Shown one piece after another: positions 43,351-53,548 of a stretch of 64,000 nt of DNA (the stretch's first letter is position 1; every line of letters starts with the position of its first letter). The translations under genes and the position numbers were made by a program. The notes beneath the pieces were generated by a model that ran no database searches, had not been told where the DNA came from, and saw nothing but the letters and a program-made list of their open reading frames with translations. Location of the stretch: the NCBI GenBank assembly GCA_026545765.1, contig CM048842.1:44091431-44155430 (forward strand). The letters are read 5' to 3'. The DNA comes from Plantago major (taxonomy: Eukaryota; Streptophyta; Magnoliopsida; Lamiales; Plantaginaceae).

Positions 43351-43450
43351 GTCTCGAGCACAAGTACTTACTCGTAACTGTAAACTAAACTACACTTCTA
43401 CTCAGATATCTACAAAAGTTTTGAAGCTCACTCAAAACTCTTTCTTTCAG
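43351..43450 (+). other. ORF3 intron 5, element E
   Basis: Acceptor CTCTTTCTTTCAG|GCTC is strong and matches intron 4 of D. The donor is ambiguous. Confidence 0.5.
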
Positions 43451-46302
43451 GCTCAAACAAGTGCCAAGCAGGCTCCCAATGTTGAGACAAGGGACCTACT
43501 TCCCTTCTTCAAAGCTCACACCCTGCCAAAGCATATTCAATGCTTCAAGAAATGGCAAAGGTTAAGGTGCTCTGATCTCTCTGAAATATTGAGAATCACA
43601 GATCATCCAAACAGACGAGCACGAGCTCTTGACTTGGAGACATATATCCATGCAATGTTCCCTACCGAACAGTATACAGTTGCGACTTTATTGCATAAGG
43701 ATTTCTCCAGAGAAGTGGCGCACAGTTTGATACAAGCCTTTGAACAGGCAGATGGTCAGACAAGATTACAGATGGCTTTCAAGCCAGTTCTGCCCCAAAC
43801 TCTGCAATTTATACCTTCTGAACAAGAAGAGGTTAATGGGCAGAAGATCACTATTCCTGAAGTGATCAATCTTGTATCTGAAGATGATGAGGAGGAAGAA
43901 ATAAACGAAAATGACTTCGATGAACCTCCCACTGACCATCACCAAAAGGATGACACAGACAAAAAGGATGATGATGATGCCCCTGCACCAGGGACCGGAG
44001 GAATTTCGCTAAGAAATGATGCCTCAGCTGCTGAAAAGCACACTGAGAAGACTTCACAGAAATCTCCGTCTCCATCTCCTCAGAAATCTACTCATCCATC
44101 TTCTAACCAACACCCAGTAACTACTGAACAAGTAGTTGAGCTTTCTGAAGAAACCAATCAGAAATTGTTAAACACTCAAACCAAAACTGCTCAACTCAGA
44201 CAACTGTTGGAAGAAGAACAACAGATCCATCTTCAACTGGAATATCAAATAGCTAGATCCAGAGACAAGCTTGATAAACTACAAGATCAATACTTAAAAG
44301 AAATGATTGCTTGCTCTGAGGTTAAAGAGCTACAGGAAGATGTGCATGATATCACCAAAGAACTCGATACTGAAGAAGTATCTGAAGTCAAGCATGATGC
44401 TAAGGCTGCATCATCTTCAAAAGAAGTACCGTTCTCCTCCCAGAAAGGGAAGAAACCAATCTCGAAAATGGTTGCTGGACTCGATACAATCGATGAGAAT
44501 GTCCAAGAGGATGAAGATCACTGGGCTGATTACTCAGATGATGAAGAAGACAAGACTTTGGCAGAGCACCGCAATGAACATCTAGTGGTTACTCACTTGA
44601 AAAGGAAGCTGATTGCTCCTGCAATATTCAGCAAACTGCCAAATGTCCACTCCAATGAATACATGAACAGGTACCAAGTACTGGCTCATCTGAACAAGGA
44701 GATGTCTTCACAGAACAAGGAAGTAATTGCCCGCCCCTCCGAATGAAAAAGTTCATCGAGCTCATCACTCGAGAACAACTAGCATAGTCATTTCTCGAAG
44801 ATCTGGAATGATAAGGGACGATGATGCGTCTTTAGTGAAAAAGCTTTCCAAGAGGCAAGTTACATCACTGGAAAAGCAGATGCCATCCTAGCCCATCAAG
44901 AGCTCACTGATAAGGACAATGGACTTATCAAACAAAATCAGGAGCTCAAAGCCGAACTTCAGAAGTTGGTCACTGCCTACAATCTCTTACAAGGACATTT
45001 TGAGTCTCTCTCAGATTCTTTTATAAGACTGAGTCAGCCAACAATGACTAAGGGGGAAGAGTGTACAAATCAGGACCTCAAAGTCAGGGGGAATGGGAAG
45101 AAGGAGAAGAAAACAAGAAGAAATCTGGAGCTGGTGCGGCTCAGAGAGGAAGAAGAAACATCAAAACTTCTCAGCCACCACTCAGAATCAATGAACCCTC
45201 CTCAAGCCAAGCTGCTTTGCAAATAGTAGCTGCTTCCCAGAAATCCACTGAAGGAACTACAATGGTAACAAGGGCCATGGCACAGAAACCTCCAAGGAGT
45301 ACCAAGGCTCCAAGGAGAAGACAAGTTAAAGGGATTGATGAATCTTCTGAAGAAGAAGAAGAAGAAGGTCAAATCAAGTCCCTGGGCAATGAAGAAGGCT
45401 GTAAAACTCTCACAAGATTAAATCTTGATGATGATGAGGAAACTGATGAAGATGAAGCTCCTCTTAACAAGAAAAGGAAAATTAAAAGCTTAACTGAGCC
45501 CATAGCTGCAAAGCCCCTAGCAGCTAAAACACCCTCTGGAAATACCAAGTCTATCCAGGGTGGTTCTTCAAACAACAACCCCAAAGAGAATTCAAGACAG
45601 AGAAGGAACAGACTGAGAGCTAAGCAAAGAAAAAGTCAACTTCCACTCAGGCCAGAAGAAGCCAAAATAGAGTATGTGAAGTATGACAATGATTCCTCTG
45701 TTTACAGGTGCATCAATCAGAAAAATGGCTATTGGATTCTGGAACTTAAGCATCTACTGGTAAATTCAAGATTTCCAGAACCAATCCATAAACAATTTAT
45801 GGCATGGAGAAAAGATAAGCCAACCTTGATCAACACCAATCACCTTAAAGCCTGGTTGGATTTTGAAGTTGTCAAGAGAACTGAAGCCATGAGAAAGGAC
45901 CTCTCTGATGAATGTCCATATGGAAAGCCAGATGATGTGCATGTAATCAATATCACAGGAACAGGCACAAGAGCAAGACTCGCTGTGGAACCCTATGAGT
46001 CGTTCTATCTAACTGAAGATCAATACAAGGGTGACATCAGATATCTGAGGATTATCTACGAATACTTCAAGCTTTCAGATATCAGAATAGAGCATGCCTG
46101 GAAGTGGGGAAAGTATCTGTGGGTCAAACATTTTGTCAAGAAAAATCCTACCAAAACCTACAAAGAGGTCTGTGGATTTGCCAGAGACACTGAGATGCTC
46201 GTCAGAACACTTCTCTATGATTATTCTGATGACATCAAAAGGTTTGGAGATAGGAAATTTGCATCGATCCATAGAACTACTGTTGAAGACTTGAAGAGTT
46301 GA
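43451..46302 (+). pseudogene. ORF3 exon 6, element E (coiled-coil and C-terminal domain)
   Basis: Open from 43451 to 44746: LLPFFKAHTLPKHIQCFKKW, a helical segment, an acidic run (SEDDEEEEINEND) and a coiled coil (LRQLLEEEQQIHLQLEYQIA). A frameshift near 44743 and stops follow; a polypurine-like tract encoding MTKGEE lies at 45048-45060. Then 45061-46302 is open for 413 codons: a basic KAPRRRQVKGIDESSEEEEE segment, an acidic DDDEETDEDEAP, an Arg-rich SRQRRNRLRAKQRK, and the conserved C-terminal domain (AKIEYVKYDNDSSVYRCINQ, GTGTRARLAVEPYESFY, EHAWKWGKYLWVKHF). Function unknown; the same domain ends ORF3 in A, B and D. Confidence 0.8.
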
Positions 46303-46638
46303 AGACTTGAAGACTAGTCTATTAGGATGTTTACTTGGAGCTTGGTTACTCCTGTTGTCCTAATTTACTATGTAGTTTTTGTATTTTTGCTGACTGAGCT
46401 AAATTGTTTTATGTATTGAAGTTATCTGTAATCTCTCTTTGTAACTTATCTGAAGAACTTACTCTCAGATAGTATTCTATAAAAGATAACTTGTCAGCAA
46501 AGATCACACCTTGTGATTTGGTTGATGTTTACTTTCTACACTTAATTGAATAAATTGAAAATCTTAAGAAAAGATTAAGTGTTGGATTGTTCACTCATCC
46601 AGATTTGTAATAGGTCAGATAGTCATCGTTGACTGATC
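46303..46638 (+). other. 3' leader of element E
   Basis: Noncoding; contains the conserved block 46488-46537 with the ATCACACCTTGTGAT dyad. Confidence 0.72.
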
Positions 46639-46653
46639 AAAAAGGGGGAAATT
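46639..46653 (+). other. Polypurine tract of element E
   Basis: AAAAAGGGGGAAATT next to the 3' LTR. Confidence 0.9.
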
Positions 46654-47103
46654 TGTTAGGAAATTTGTTAGGAAATTTGTTAGATATTTTGTTAGAAATA
46701 TCTGTTTAGATTTTGATCAGCAACATGATGACTTATCTTAGTCTCAGAAAGGTGATTAGTACTCTTGGTTCACTTGAACATTGTAAAAGACGAAACCCAC
46801 TAAGTATGATAGTCTAGCTAATCTTGTATAGGATGTTAGGTCTCAAAATGTAGTTTTTATTTTATGAAGAGAAGACCAAGAAGAAGACATCCAAGCAGAA
46901 CAAACTCAACGACATTGAAGACTTGAAGAAACTGCATGACATCGGGAGCTTTCAGATATTTACCAGATATCTTGAAGACACAAATAGTTTTAAACAAACC
47001 GTGTCACAAGAGATATCGAGAAATGAAAGGTCTATCTGAAAACAAGGAAAGTGTCCACAAATATCTATTCTCGATACCTTGAGCTTTAACCATTTTTAAA
47101 AAG

Positions 47104-47105
<2 letters not shown>

Positions 47106-47164
<59 letters not shown>
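47106..47164. repeat. (AT)n microsatellite in E 3' LTR
   Basis: About 59 bp of AT repeats, against about 12 bp at the same place in the 5' LTR (32605-32616). Expanded after insertion or during the last replication. Confidence 0.92.
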
Positions 47165-47167
<3 letters not shown>

Positions 47168-47447
47168 CAAACAAAGTTGTTTCAATAAATGTGGTATCTG
47201 AAGATTGAAGATAAAGGACGTGCAAAGAATCAGATAATACTAGTCTCTGATACAAAGCATAGTTCCGTTGACACTACAGGACAAAAAGTATAGTACAATG
47301 CATTTAATGCACGGACAGAGATGTCTGAACAAAAGCAAAACGACAGAGCTGAAGAAGAAGACAAAACCTGCTATAGTACAATACACAGATATCAACAGTT
47401 TGAATTTGAGCCTAACGGATACTATTCAAACGGCACTCAAATTCATC

Positions 47448-47455
47448 TATAAATA
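47448..47455 (+). promoter_or_regulatory. TATA box of E 3' LTR
   Basis: TATAAATA, aligned with 32888-32895. Confidence 0.6.
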
Positions 47456-48422
47456 TCAACACTTAGACTGCTTGAGAAGATACTGAGACACCTTGAACTA
47501 CACAGAACTTACTGAACATCTTACTCTCTCAAAGCAAATTACTTATCCTCAAAGCTTTCTGTTGCGACCAAAGCTTTTGATCTTGAGTAACACTGAAGTT
47601 CTAAGTGTCCTGATCCTAAACAAGCATAGCTATCTGTGAAAGAGTTGAAACGAAAGATCAAGTATCTGAGATTCATTCTCTTAAACACTTATCTAAGACT
47701 TGGGTCAGTAAAAAGAACAAGATACCATACATTGAAAAGTGTATTAAGTATACTTGATTCACAGAGCTATCTGAATAACTGAATAAGTTATTAAAGAAGC
47801 TCATCTGACAACTCAAACCGAAACCAACACCATAACTGGCGTGGAGTACAGGAAGTACTTAGTTTGGAAAATCAGGGAATAACTCCAAGGTTACCGGAGT
47901 ATAGGAAGTACTTGATTTGGGAAACTAAGGAATAACTCCAAGGTTATTGAGTATAGGAAGTACTTAGCTTGGGAAGCTAGGGAATAACTCAAAAAGGTTT
48001 CTGAGTACAGGAAGTACTTGGCTGAGAAAGCCGGGGAACAACTCAGGGGGAACATTTGGTTGGGAACCATTTGTTTAAAGGAATCTTATAATAGGTTTTT
48101 TGTAAGGAGATCTCAATTATCTATTCTAGTGAATTCTAGGTCTCTGGAAGACCGAAGTGGATTAGTTGGAGGATTACGCCACCTCCAGATACCACTATAC
48201 TTGCTGTGTTATTTACCTTTTCTGTATTTACATTTCAGCAACACACACACACAATTTAACTGTTTCTGCACTTATCTATCTTAAGTCTTCCGCGCTCTGA
48301 TTCTAAGTATCAGATATCTACTCAGATATCTGAGAAATAGTTTTTATCGACAAAAGTTTTAAAAGACTATTCACCCCCCCCCCCCCCTCTAGTCTTTTAC
48401 TTTGCCTTTATCTGGACCAACA

Positions 48423-48427
48423 GTTTC
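48423..48427 (+). repeat. Target-site duplication of element E, right copy
   Basis: GTTTC, identical to 32122-32126. Confidence 0.9.
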
Positions 48428-49216
48428 TCAGACATCTGTGAAGGTATCTGATACTTATATTCAGAGAGCAGAAGTCTTTTGTGATAAGTGCACGTGCTCA
48501 ACAAGCTTATAAAGTGTGTAAGTACTCAGCAAGTAAGTAAAGCAATAAGTAAGATGCAGAAAGTAAATAACACAAAGCTTTATAGCGGTATGTGAGGGTG
48601 GCGTAATCCTTCAACTAATCCACTCGCCCTTTCTCAGAACGTGAATCCAATAAGATAAGGTAATAAGTTCCACTTACAAAGTCCTATCTCTTGATCCCTT
48701 TAACACTAGGTTCCCAATCAAGTGTTCCCCCTGAGTTATTCCCTGGTTTTCTCAACTAAGTACTTCCTCTACTCAATAACCTTTGAGATATTCCTCAGCT
48801 TCCAAAGCCAAATACTTCCTATGCTCAACGCCTGTGTGGTGTTGGTTATGGTAGTTTGTCAGGTGATCAGGCTCTTATTACTTATACAGTTATCTTAGAG
48901 TGCTCTATAGAAACAAGCTCACTTAATACACTGTTCAATATATGGTAAGTTGTTTTTTACTGACCCAAGTCTTGATGTTGTTCAAGAGAATGAATCTCAG
49001 ATATCAGTCGCAACTATATCTTCTGGATTCAACTCCTTCACAATATGCAATTCTTGTTAAGAATCAGGATACTTAGAACTTTCATGCTACTTAGAATTCA
49101 ACAGCTTTAGTCGCAACAGTAACCTAGAGAGTAAGTAGGCAGAAGGCTTGTATGCTTTAATGTAATATATGAAGTTCTGTGTATTCAGTGTGTCTTTCAA
49201 GCATTCTAATTGGTGA

Positions 49217-49224
49217 TATTTATA
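49217..49224 (-). promoter_or_regulatory. TATA box of D LTR
   Basis: TATAAATA on the minus strand, after the conserved dyad. Confidence 0.6.
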
Positions 49225-49803
49225 GTTGAAAATCATGCCGTTTGAATAGTATTCGTTAGGCACAATGAAATTCAAACTACTGATATCTGAAGTTAGTACG
49301 GCAGTGAGCTTTGTCTCTTTACAGAGATTTCCTCTTTTGTTCAGACATCTTTGCCTGCGTAGTTAATGCACTGTACTAACTTTTGTCCTGTAGTGTCAAC
49401 GGAACAATGTAAGCTTTTTGAGGCTTTTCAAGTCCTTACTCAGTGACCATTATGCATCAGAGACCTATTGAAATACTTGTCTTCCAAAGACACTTGATTT
49501 CTTCAAGGTATCTGACCCAAGGTTTCTGATGGGACATTTCTCCTTAGTCTTCAGTAATCTTGTGCAGTATTCTTATCTTCAATAATGAACTCCTTCTGCT
49601 GGATGCATGCTTCTTGGTCTTCTTGAAAGATATAAAAATTACATTCAGAGACCTAACATCCTATACAAGATTTGCTAGACTAACATACTAAGTAAGCTTC
49701 ATCTTTTACAATGTTCAAGTGAACTAAGCGTACTAGTTACCTTTCTGAGCTAAGATAAGTCATTAGGGTTTACTGATCAAAATCTAAACAGATATTCCTA
49801 ACA

Positions 49804-49816
49804 AATTTCCCCTTTT
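49804..49816 (-). other. Polypurine tract of element D
   Basis: On the minus strand AAAAGGGGAAATT adjoins the LTR start. Confidence 0.82.
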
Positions 49817-50147
49817 TTGATTAGTCACCTGTGACTATCTGAAAACCTATCATGAACTGGATGAAGAAACAATCCAACACTTAAACATTTCTTATGATCT
49901 TTTTTTTCATTCATTTATGTGCAGAAAGCAAACATCAACCAAATCACAAGGTGTGATCTTTGCTGACAAGTTATCTTTTCATTAGATAGAAATCTGAGAG
50001 TAGGCTCATCAGATAAATTACAATTGAAGTACAGATAACTTTTACAAGACAATCAACAAAAATAAAAAATACACAACTTTGTAGGACAACAGGAAGTTCC
50101 AAGTTCCAAGTGAGCATCCTACAAGTTGGTCTTGAAGTCTTCAGTCT
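49817..50147 (-). other. 3' leader of element D
   Basis: Noncoding on both strands; carries the conserved block (49923-49973) in reverse orientation. Confidence 0.7.
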
Positions 50148-50183
50148 TCATCTTTGTAAGCTTCCTATATCTAGGTACTTGAA
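50148..50183 (-). pseudogene. ORF3 of element D, last codons (left of gypsy-2)
   Basis: Continues MRYGD from 58732 across gypsy-2 and ends with TGA at 50148-50150 (minus strand). Matches the end of ORF3 in B at 25581. Confidence 0.7.
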
Positions 50184-50188
50184 GTCAC
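50184..50188 (+). repeat. Target-site duplication of gypsy-2, left copy
   Basis: GTCAC, identical to 58727-58731. Confidence 0.9.
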
Positions 50189-51363
50189 TGATGAGACAAT
50201 ATTCTAACGTCTCATTTGGTCTTTTTTAGCGGTCTTTGTGAGTCTTTGTCTTTAGTTTCGTAGTCTTTTTAGTTCGTTTTTACACTTTGGTGTTTTGTTT
50301 ATATTTTGTAGAAATCGATGTCGTTTGAGCCGAATGAGAACAAGTCGTTTAGCATGGTTTCGCTTGTAGATTTCTGACTTAGCATTGCAACATTCAGAAG
50401 GCTTTCGCCATGGTAGGAAATCATTCATTGGCGTAGATTTAGCGAGTGATCATCTTCTGTAATTTAAGAAGACTCGCCGCGGCGAAGGAAGTGGTCCGCC
50501 GCGGAGAGATTATGCGAGAGCTTTATATATTCAGAATTAGTTTTGTTTTCCTTATTAGATTAGAATTTTGATTTTTTTTTCTTTCATACTTCTTTTAACC
50601 TAGTTTTGAAAAAAGCTCCAAGATACACACATTGACATTGAGACATCTTTGGAGCTCAGTTATTCATTGATTATTATTCATCAAGATTATTGGTATTGAT
50701 TTCTCCATTGCTTTCTTCTTTACAATTCGTTCTTTATCTTATCGATTGAATTGTATGTTATTGCATGCGAGTTTATCATCTATGTTTCATATGACTTTTA
50801 CCATGAATCATTGTATGCAATTCTCAAATATGAGTAGCTAAACGCCTTTGAATACAGTAGTATGTGAAGATTATGCATATTCATTCTAGTGTTTATCGAT
50901 TCACTAATATAGGTTAGTCTCGTATAAAATCTTCGTAAAAACCTTCAATTCGATAAGTCCGTATTAAATTCTCTAAATTGTTCATGTTTAAGGATCGTGA
51001 ATTGACGACTCACGATTTCTCCAGTATAATATTTTCTAAGAACGATTGGTTGATTCGAATTGATTGATTTACTGTACAACGACCGTGTGACAAATATGAG
51101 TGTTATCCCTAGTTCGAATTAGCTTAATTGGATCTTGCTACTGTATTCATCTTTCTCTCATTGTTAATCGTAATCTTAGCTTTAGTTAAACTAGTTAGAA
51201 GTACAACCAAGCCATCAACTAAACTGTTACTCGCAAGTATCTGTTTGCTCTCACTACTACGTAGCTTAATTAATTCCTTAGCGAACGACCCTCTGGTTTA
51301 GCTTTGTTTGTCTACAACAGCTGCTTACTACTTGGTTTTCTAAGTATTAATTTGAGCACATCA
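50189..51363 (+). repeat. 5' LTR of gypsy-2
   Basis: 1175 bp. Lacks about 55 bp, including two palindromes, that are present after the TATA box in the 3' LTR. Palindromes at 50473-50486 (perfect core) and about 50490. Confidence 0.93.
50524..50529 (+). promoter_or_regulatory. TATA box of gypsy-2 5' LTR
   Basis: TTTATATATT about 30 bp after the CCGCCGCGG palindromes; likewise at 57833-57838 in the 3' LTR. Confidence 0.55.
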
Positions 51364-51367
51364 AATT

Positions 51368-51386
51368 TGGCGCCACTGCCGGGGAG
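51368..51386 (+). other. Primer-binding site of gypsy-2
   Basis: TGGCGCCACTGCCGGGGAG four bases after the LTR: the TGGCGCC...GCCGGGGA type usual in Athila/Tat elements (tRNA-Asp class). Confidence 0.85.
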
Positions 51387-51514
51387 TTAATTCCTACTAT
51401 AGCGCGTGGGTGTAATATTTTATTTGCTTTTTTTTACTTACCTGCAATTTCTGGACTAACAGAAACTAGGATTTTTCGAGGTTTTTGATTTTATAGAAGA
51501 ACCTTTGCAGGTTT

Positions 51515-53548
51515 ATGCCCGGTACAAGATCGCAAGGAAAACCTTTGCAACCTCTAGTACCTGAGATCGATAGACACTACCATCAGTTTCGAAGACAGAA
51601 CTTAGCCACTGTTGAAATGGGTGATGTCAACGAGAATACTCCCAGAGTCAATGGTGTTGTTGAGACCCCTGTGATCACTTATGGGACTTATATGCAGCCT
51701 GGAGAAATTAAGGCTGGGGGATCAGCTGTTGTGCTCTCTAACAATGCTAGGAACATGGAGATCAAGTCTCATCACTTCCATGACATGCCTAAGTATTATG
51801 GGATGGCTAATGAGGATGTTATCCGGTTTCTCAAGGAGTTCGAGGGGCTGATTGCTAGGATTCCGCTTACTGTAGGCACAGTAATGGTTTATGACGAGGA
51901 AATCAGGAAGAAGGTGTTTCCCATGTGTATGCAGGATAAAGCAAAGAGCTGGCTGTTGAATTAACCTAAAGGCTCTCTGACTACTTGGGATGATCTATAC
52001 AGGGCCTTTATGAACAAGTGCTATCCGGCGGAGAAGACTAGGCAGCTTCGAGTGCAGATTGAGAAGTTCATGCAGATGAATGTTGAGAGCTTTTACGAGG
52101 CCAGTGAGCGATTCCTGAACTTGCTCTCTCAATGCCCTCACCATAGGTTGAGTGAGATGGATTTATGCTGTAAGTTCTATGAGGGACTCGACTGGGAAGC
52201 ACAGAACATGGTGGATATGACCGTGGATGGCTCTATCGTTACGGCATCTCCGGCTGCATTGAATGAGGCTTTTGAGAAGCTTGTTGCCATCTCCAAGCTT
52301 AAGGGAACTAGAGGTATACCAAGGAGATTTGAAGCAAAATCCGTGGAGCAAACACCAGGCCCTAGTACTATTGAATTGGCAGAACATATTAAGGAGATGA
52401 GGATGCTTGGCACTATCCCTGCACCAGGGGCTCCGGTTAACGAGAGGTGTAATCTGTGTGGTAATTTCGGGCATGGTGCTAGTATGTGTAGGCTTCCTGA
52501 GATTATGGGGGAGAACCCAACTCCGGAGATCATTTGATGGGTGCAAAACAGGCAGCGTGGTGGTTGGCAACCAAATCCGGGAATGAATGCAGGCGCTACT
52601 AAGGTGCAGCCCTTCAACCCCGACCGTTCCAATTTATCCTATGCAGGTAACTTCTATGAGAATGCACCACATGAGTTCCGCATGAAAGTTCCAGATTCAC
52701 AGTTCCGTTTACAGCTCCGTTTCACAGGTCCAAGACAAGAGTTTTCGGCTCTGCCTACTAGTGCACCGCGAAACACTGACCAGGAGATTAGAGCTCACAT
52801 GGAGAGATCAGAGAGCTTCTGGGCAGAAGCACAATGGAATCAAGCCAAGAATGACCAGAGGTTTGAGAGAATTGAACAATCGCAAAAGAGGTTAGAGAAG
52901 ACTCTTGGTGATCTGGTCGGCGCCTTCCAACAAAGAGAGAAGGGTAAACTCCCCGCGACTGTCAAGAATAACAGAATACTTGCTGTGGAGGTAGCTTTTG
53001 ACAAGCCAGAAGTAGGGAAGACTGTTATTACGACTTGCACTTGTAACCTTGGTAAGGTGGTTTCCCAGGTTGAGGCAACACCGGCACAGGAAGCAAGAAG
53101 GGTGATAACATTTGGTCCTGCGATTCCAGGAGAGAAGGCGAATGCAGGACCAACTCAGATGATCCAAAAGGAAGAGAAGAGCATTAGTGATGCAAACAGT
53201 TTTGATTTGGTTGTCGGGATGGGCAGTTCTGCTGAGGTTACAGGTATTATTGATACTGGAGCTGCAGTTAACTTGATGACATTCGAGAGGAACTCAACCG
53301 AGAAGGATCTAGAACCGAGAAGATGCTTTGTGACCATGGCTAATGGTACTCGAAGCAAATGCATGGGAGTTGTTGAGGATGTCCTAGTAACCATTGGTGG
53401 AGATGTGTTTATGACTGATTTCGTGGTTATCGAGTCACCGCAGGTGAAGATCAAAGAGATGGACAAGGATATGCTACTTCTCGGGTGCCCATTCATCAAG
53501 GCTACTCGCATGATAGTCGATCTTTATGGCCGTACATGTACTATCTAG
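51515..53548 (+). pseudogene. gag-protease of gypsy-2
   Basis: One frame with stops at 51962 (TAA) and 52535 (TGA). Gag: HHFHDMPKYYG, AKSWLL, TWDDLYRAFMNKCYPAEKTRQLR, SFYEASERFLNLLSQCPHH and KFYEGLD are Athila-type retrotransposon gag motifs. Zinc knuckle CNLCGNFGHGASMC is intact in pattern. A coiled coil (ERIEQSQKRLEKTLGDL) precedes the protease: IIDTGAAVNLMTF with a normal DTG site, then VVEDVLVTIGG, TDFVVIE and LLGCPFIKATRMIVD. Products would form the particle and process it. The sequence after 53548 passes straight into noncoding DNA where RT would be expected. Confidence 0.88.

Larger units (their letters stand above)
32127..48422 (+). mobile_element. Element E: end-to-end SIRE-like Ty1/copia retrotransposon, 16.3 kb
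   Basis: Two near-identical LTRs (1733 and 1769 bp), exact 5-bp target duplication, iMet primer site, gag, one-frame pol with two stops, ORF3 of about 5.6 kb, and a polypurine tract. It is the youngest copia copy here by structure. Gag and ORF3 each have frameshifts and pol has two nonsense codons, so it is probably mobilised in trans if at all. Its ORF3 and LTR group it with A. Confidence 0.95.
46654..48422 (+). repeat. 3' LTR of element E
   Basis: 1769 bp, nearly identical to 32127-33859. It has three 12-bp terminal units instead of four, a much longer AT run and a locally diverged patch near 47336-47392. Confidence 0.95.
48423..49803 (-). repeat. 3' LTR of element D, main part (right of element E)
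   Basis: Reverse complement of a B-type LTR. Its 5' terminus is at 49803 (minus strand TGTTAGGAATATCTG). With 32044-32126 it makes an LTR of about 1.46 kb. Confidence 0.88.

Noticed and set aside
43241..43450. Reading ORF3 of E straight through the intron-like segments as one coding frame
   Set aside because: The open frame at 43241-43450 is not the frame of the exon peptides conserved with B and D, and the paralogous segments contain stops and length changes.
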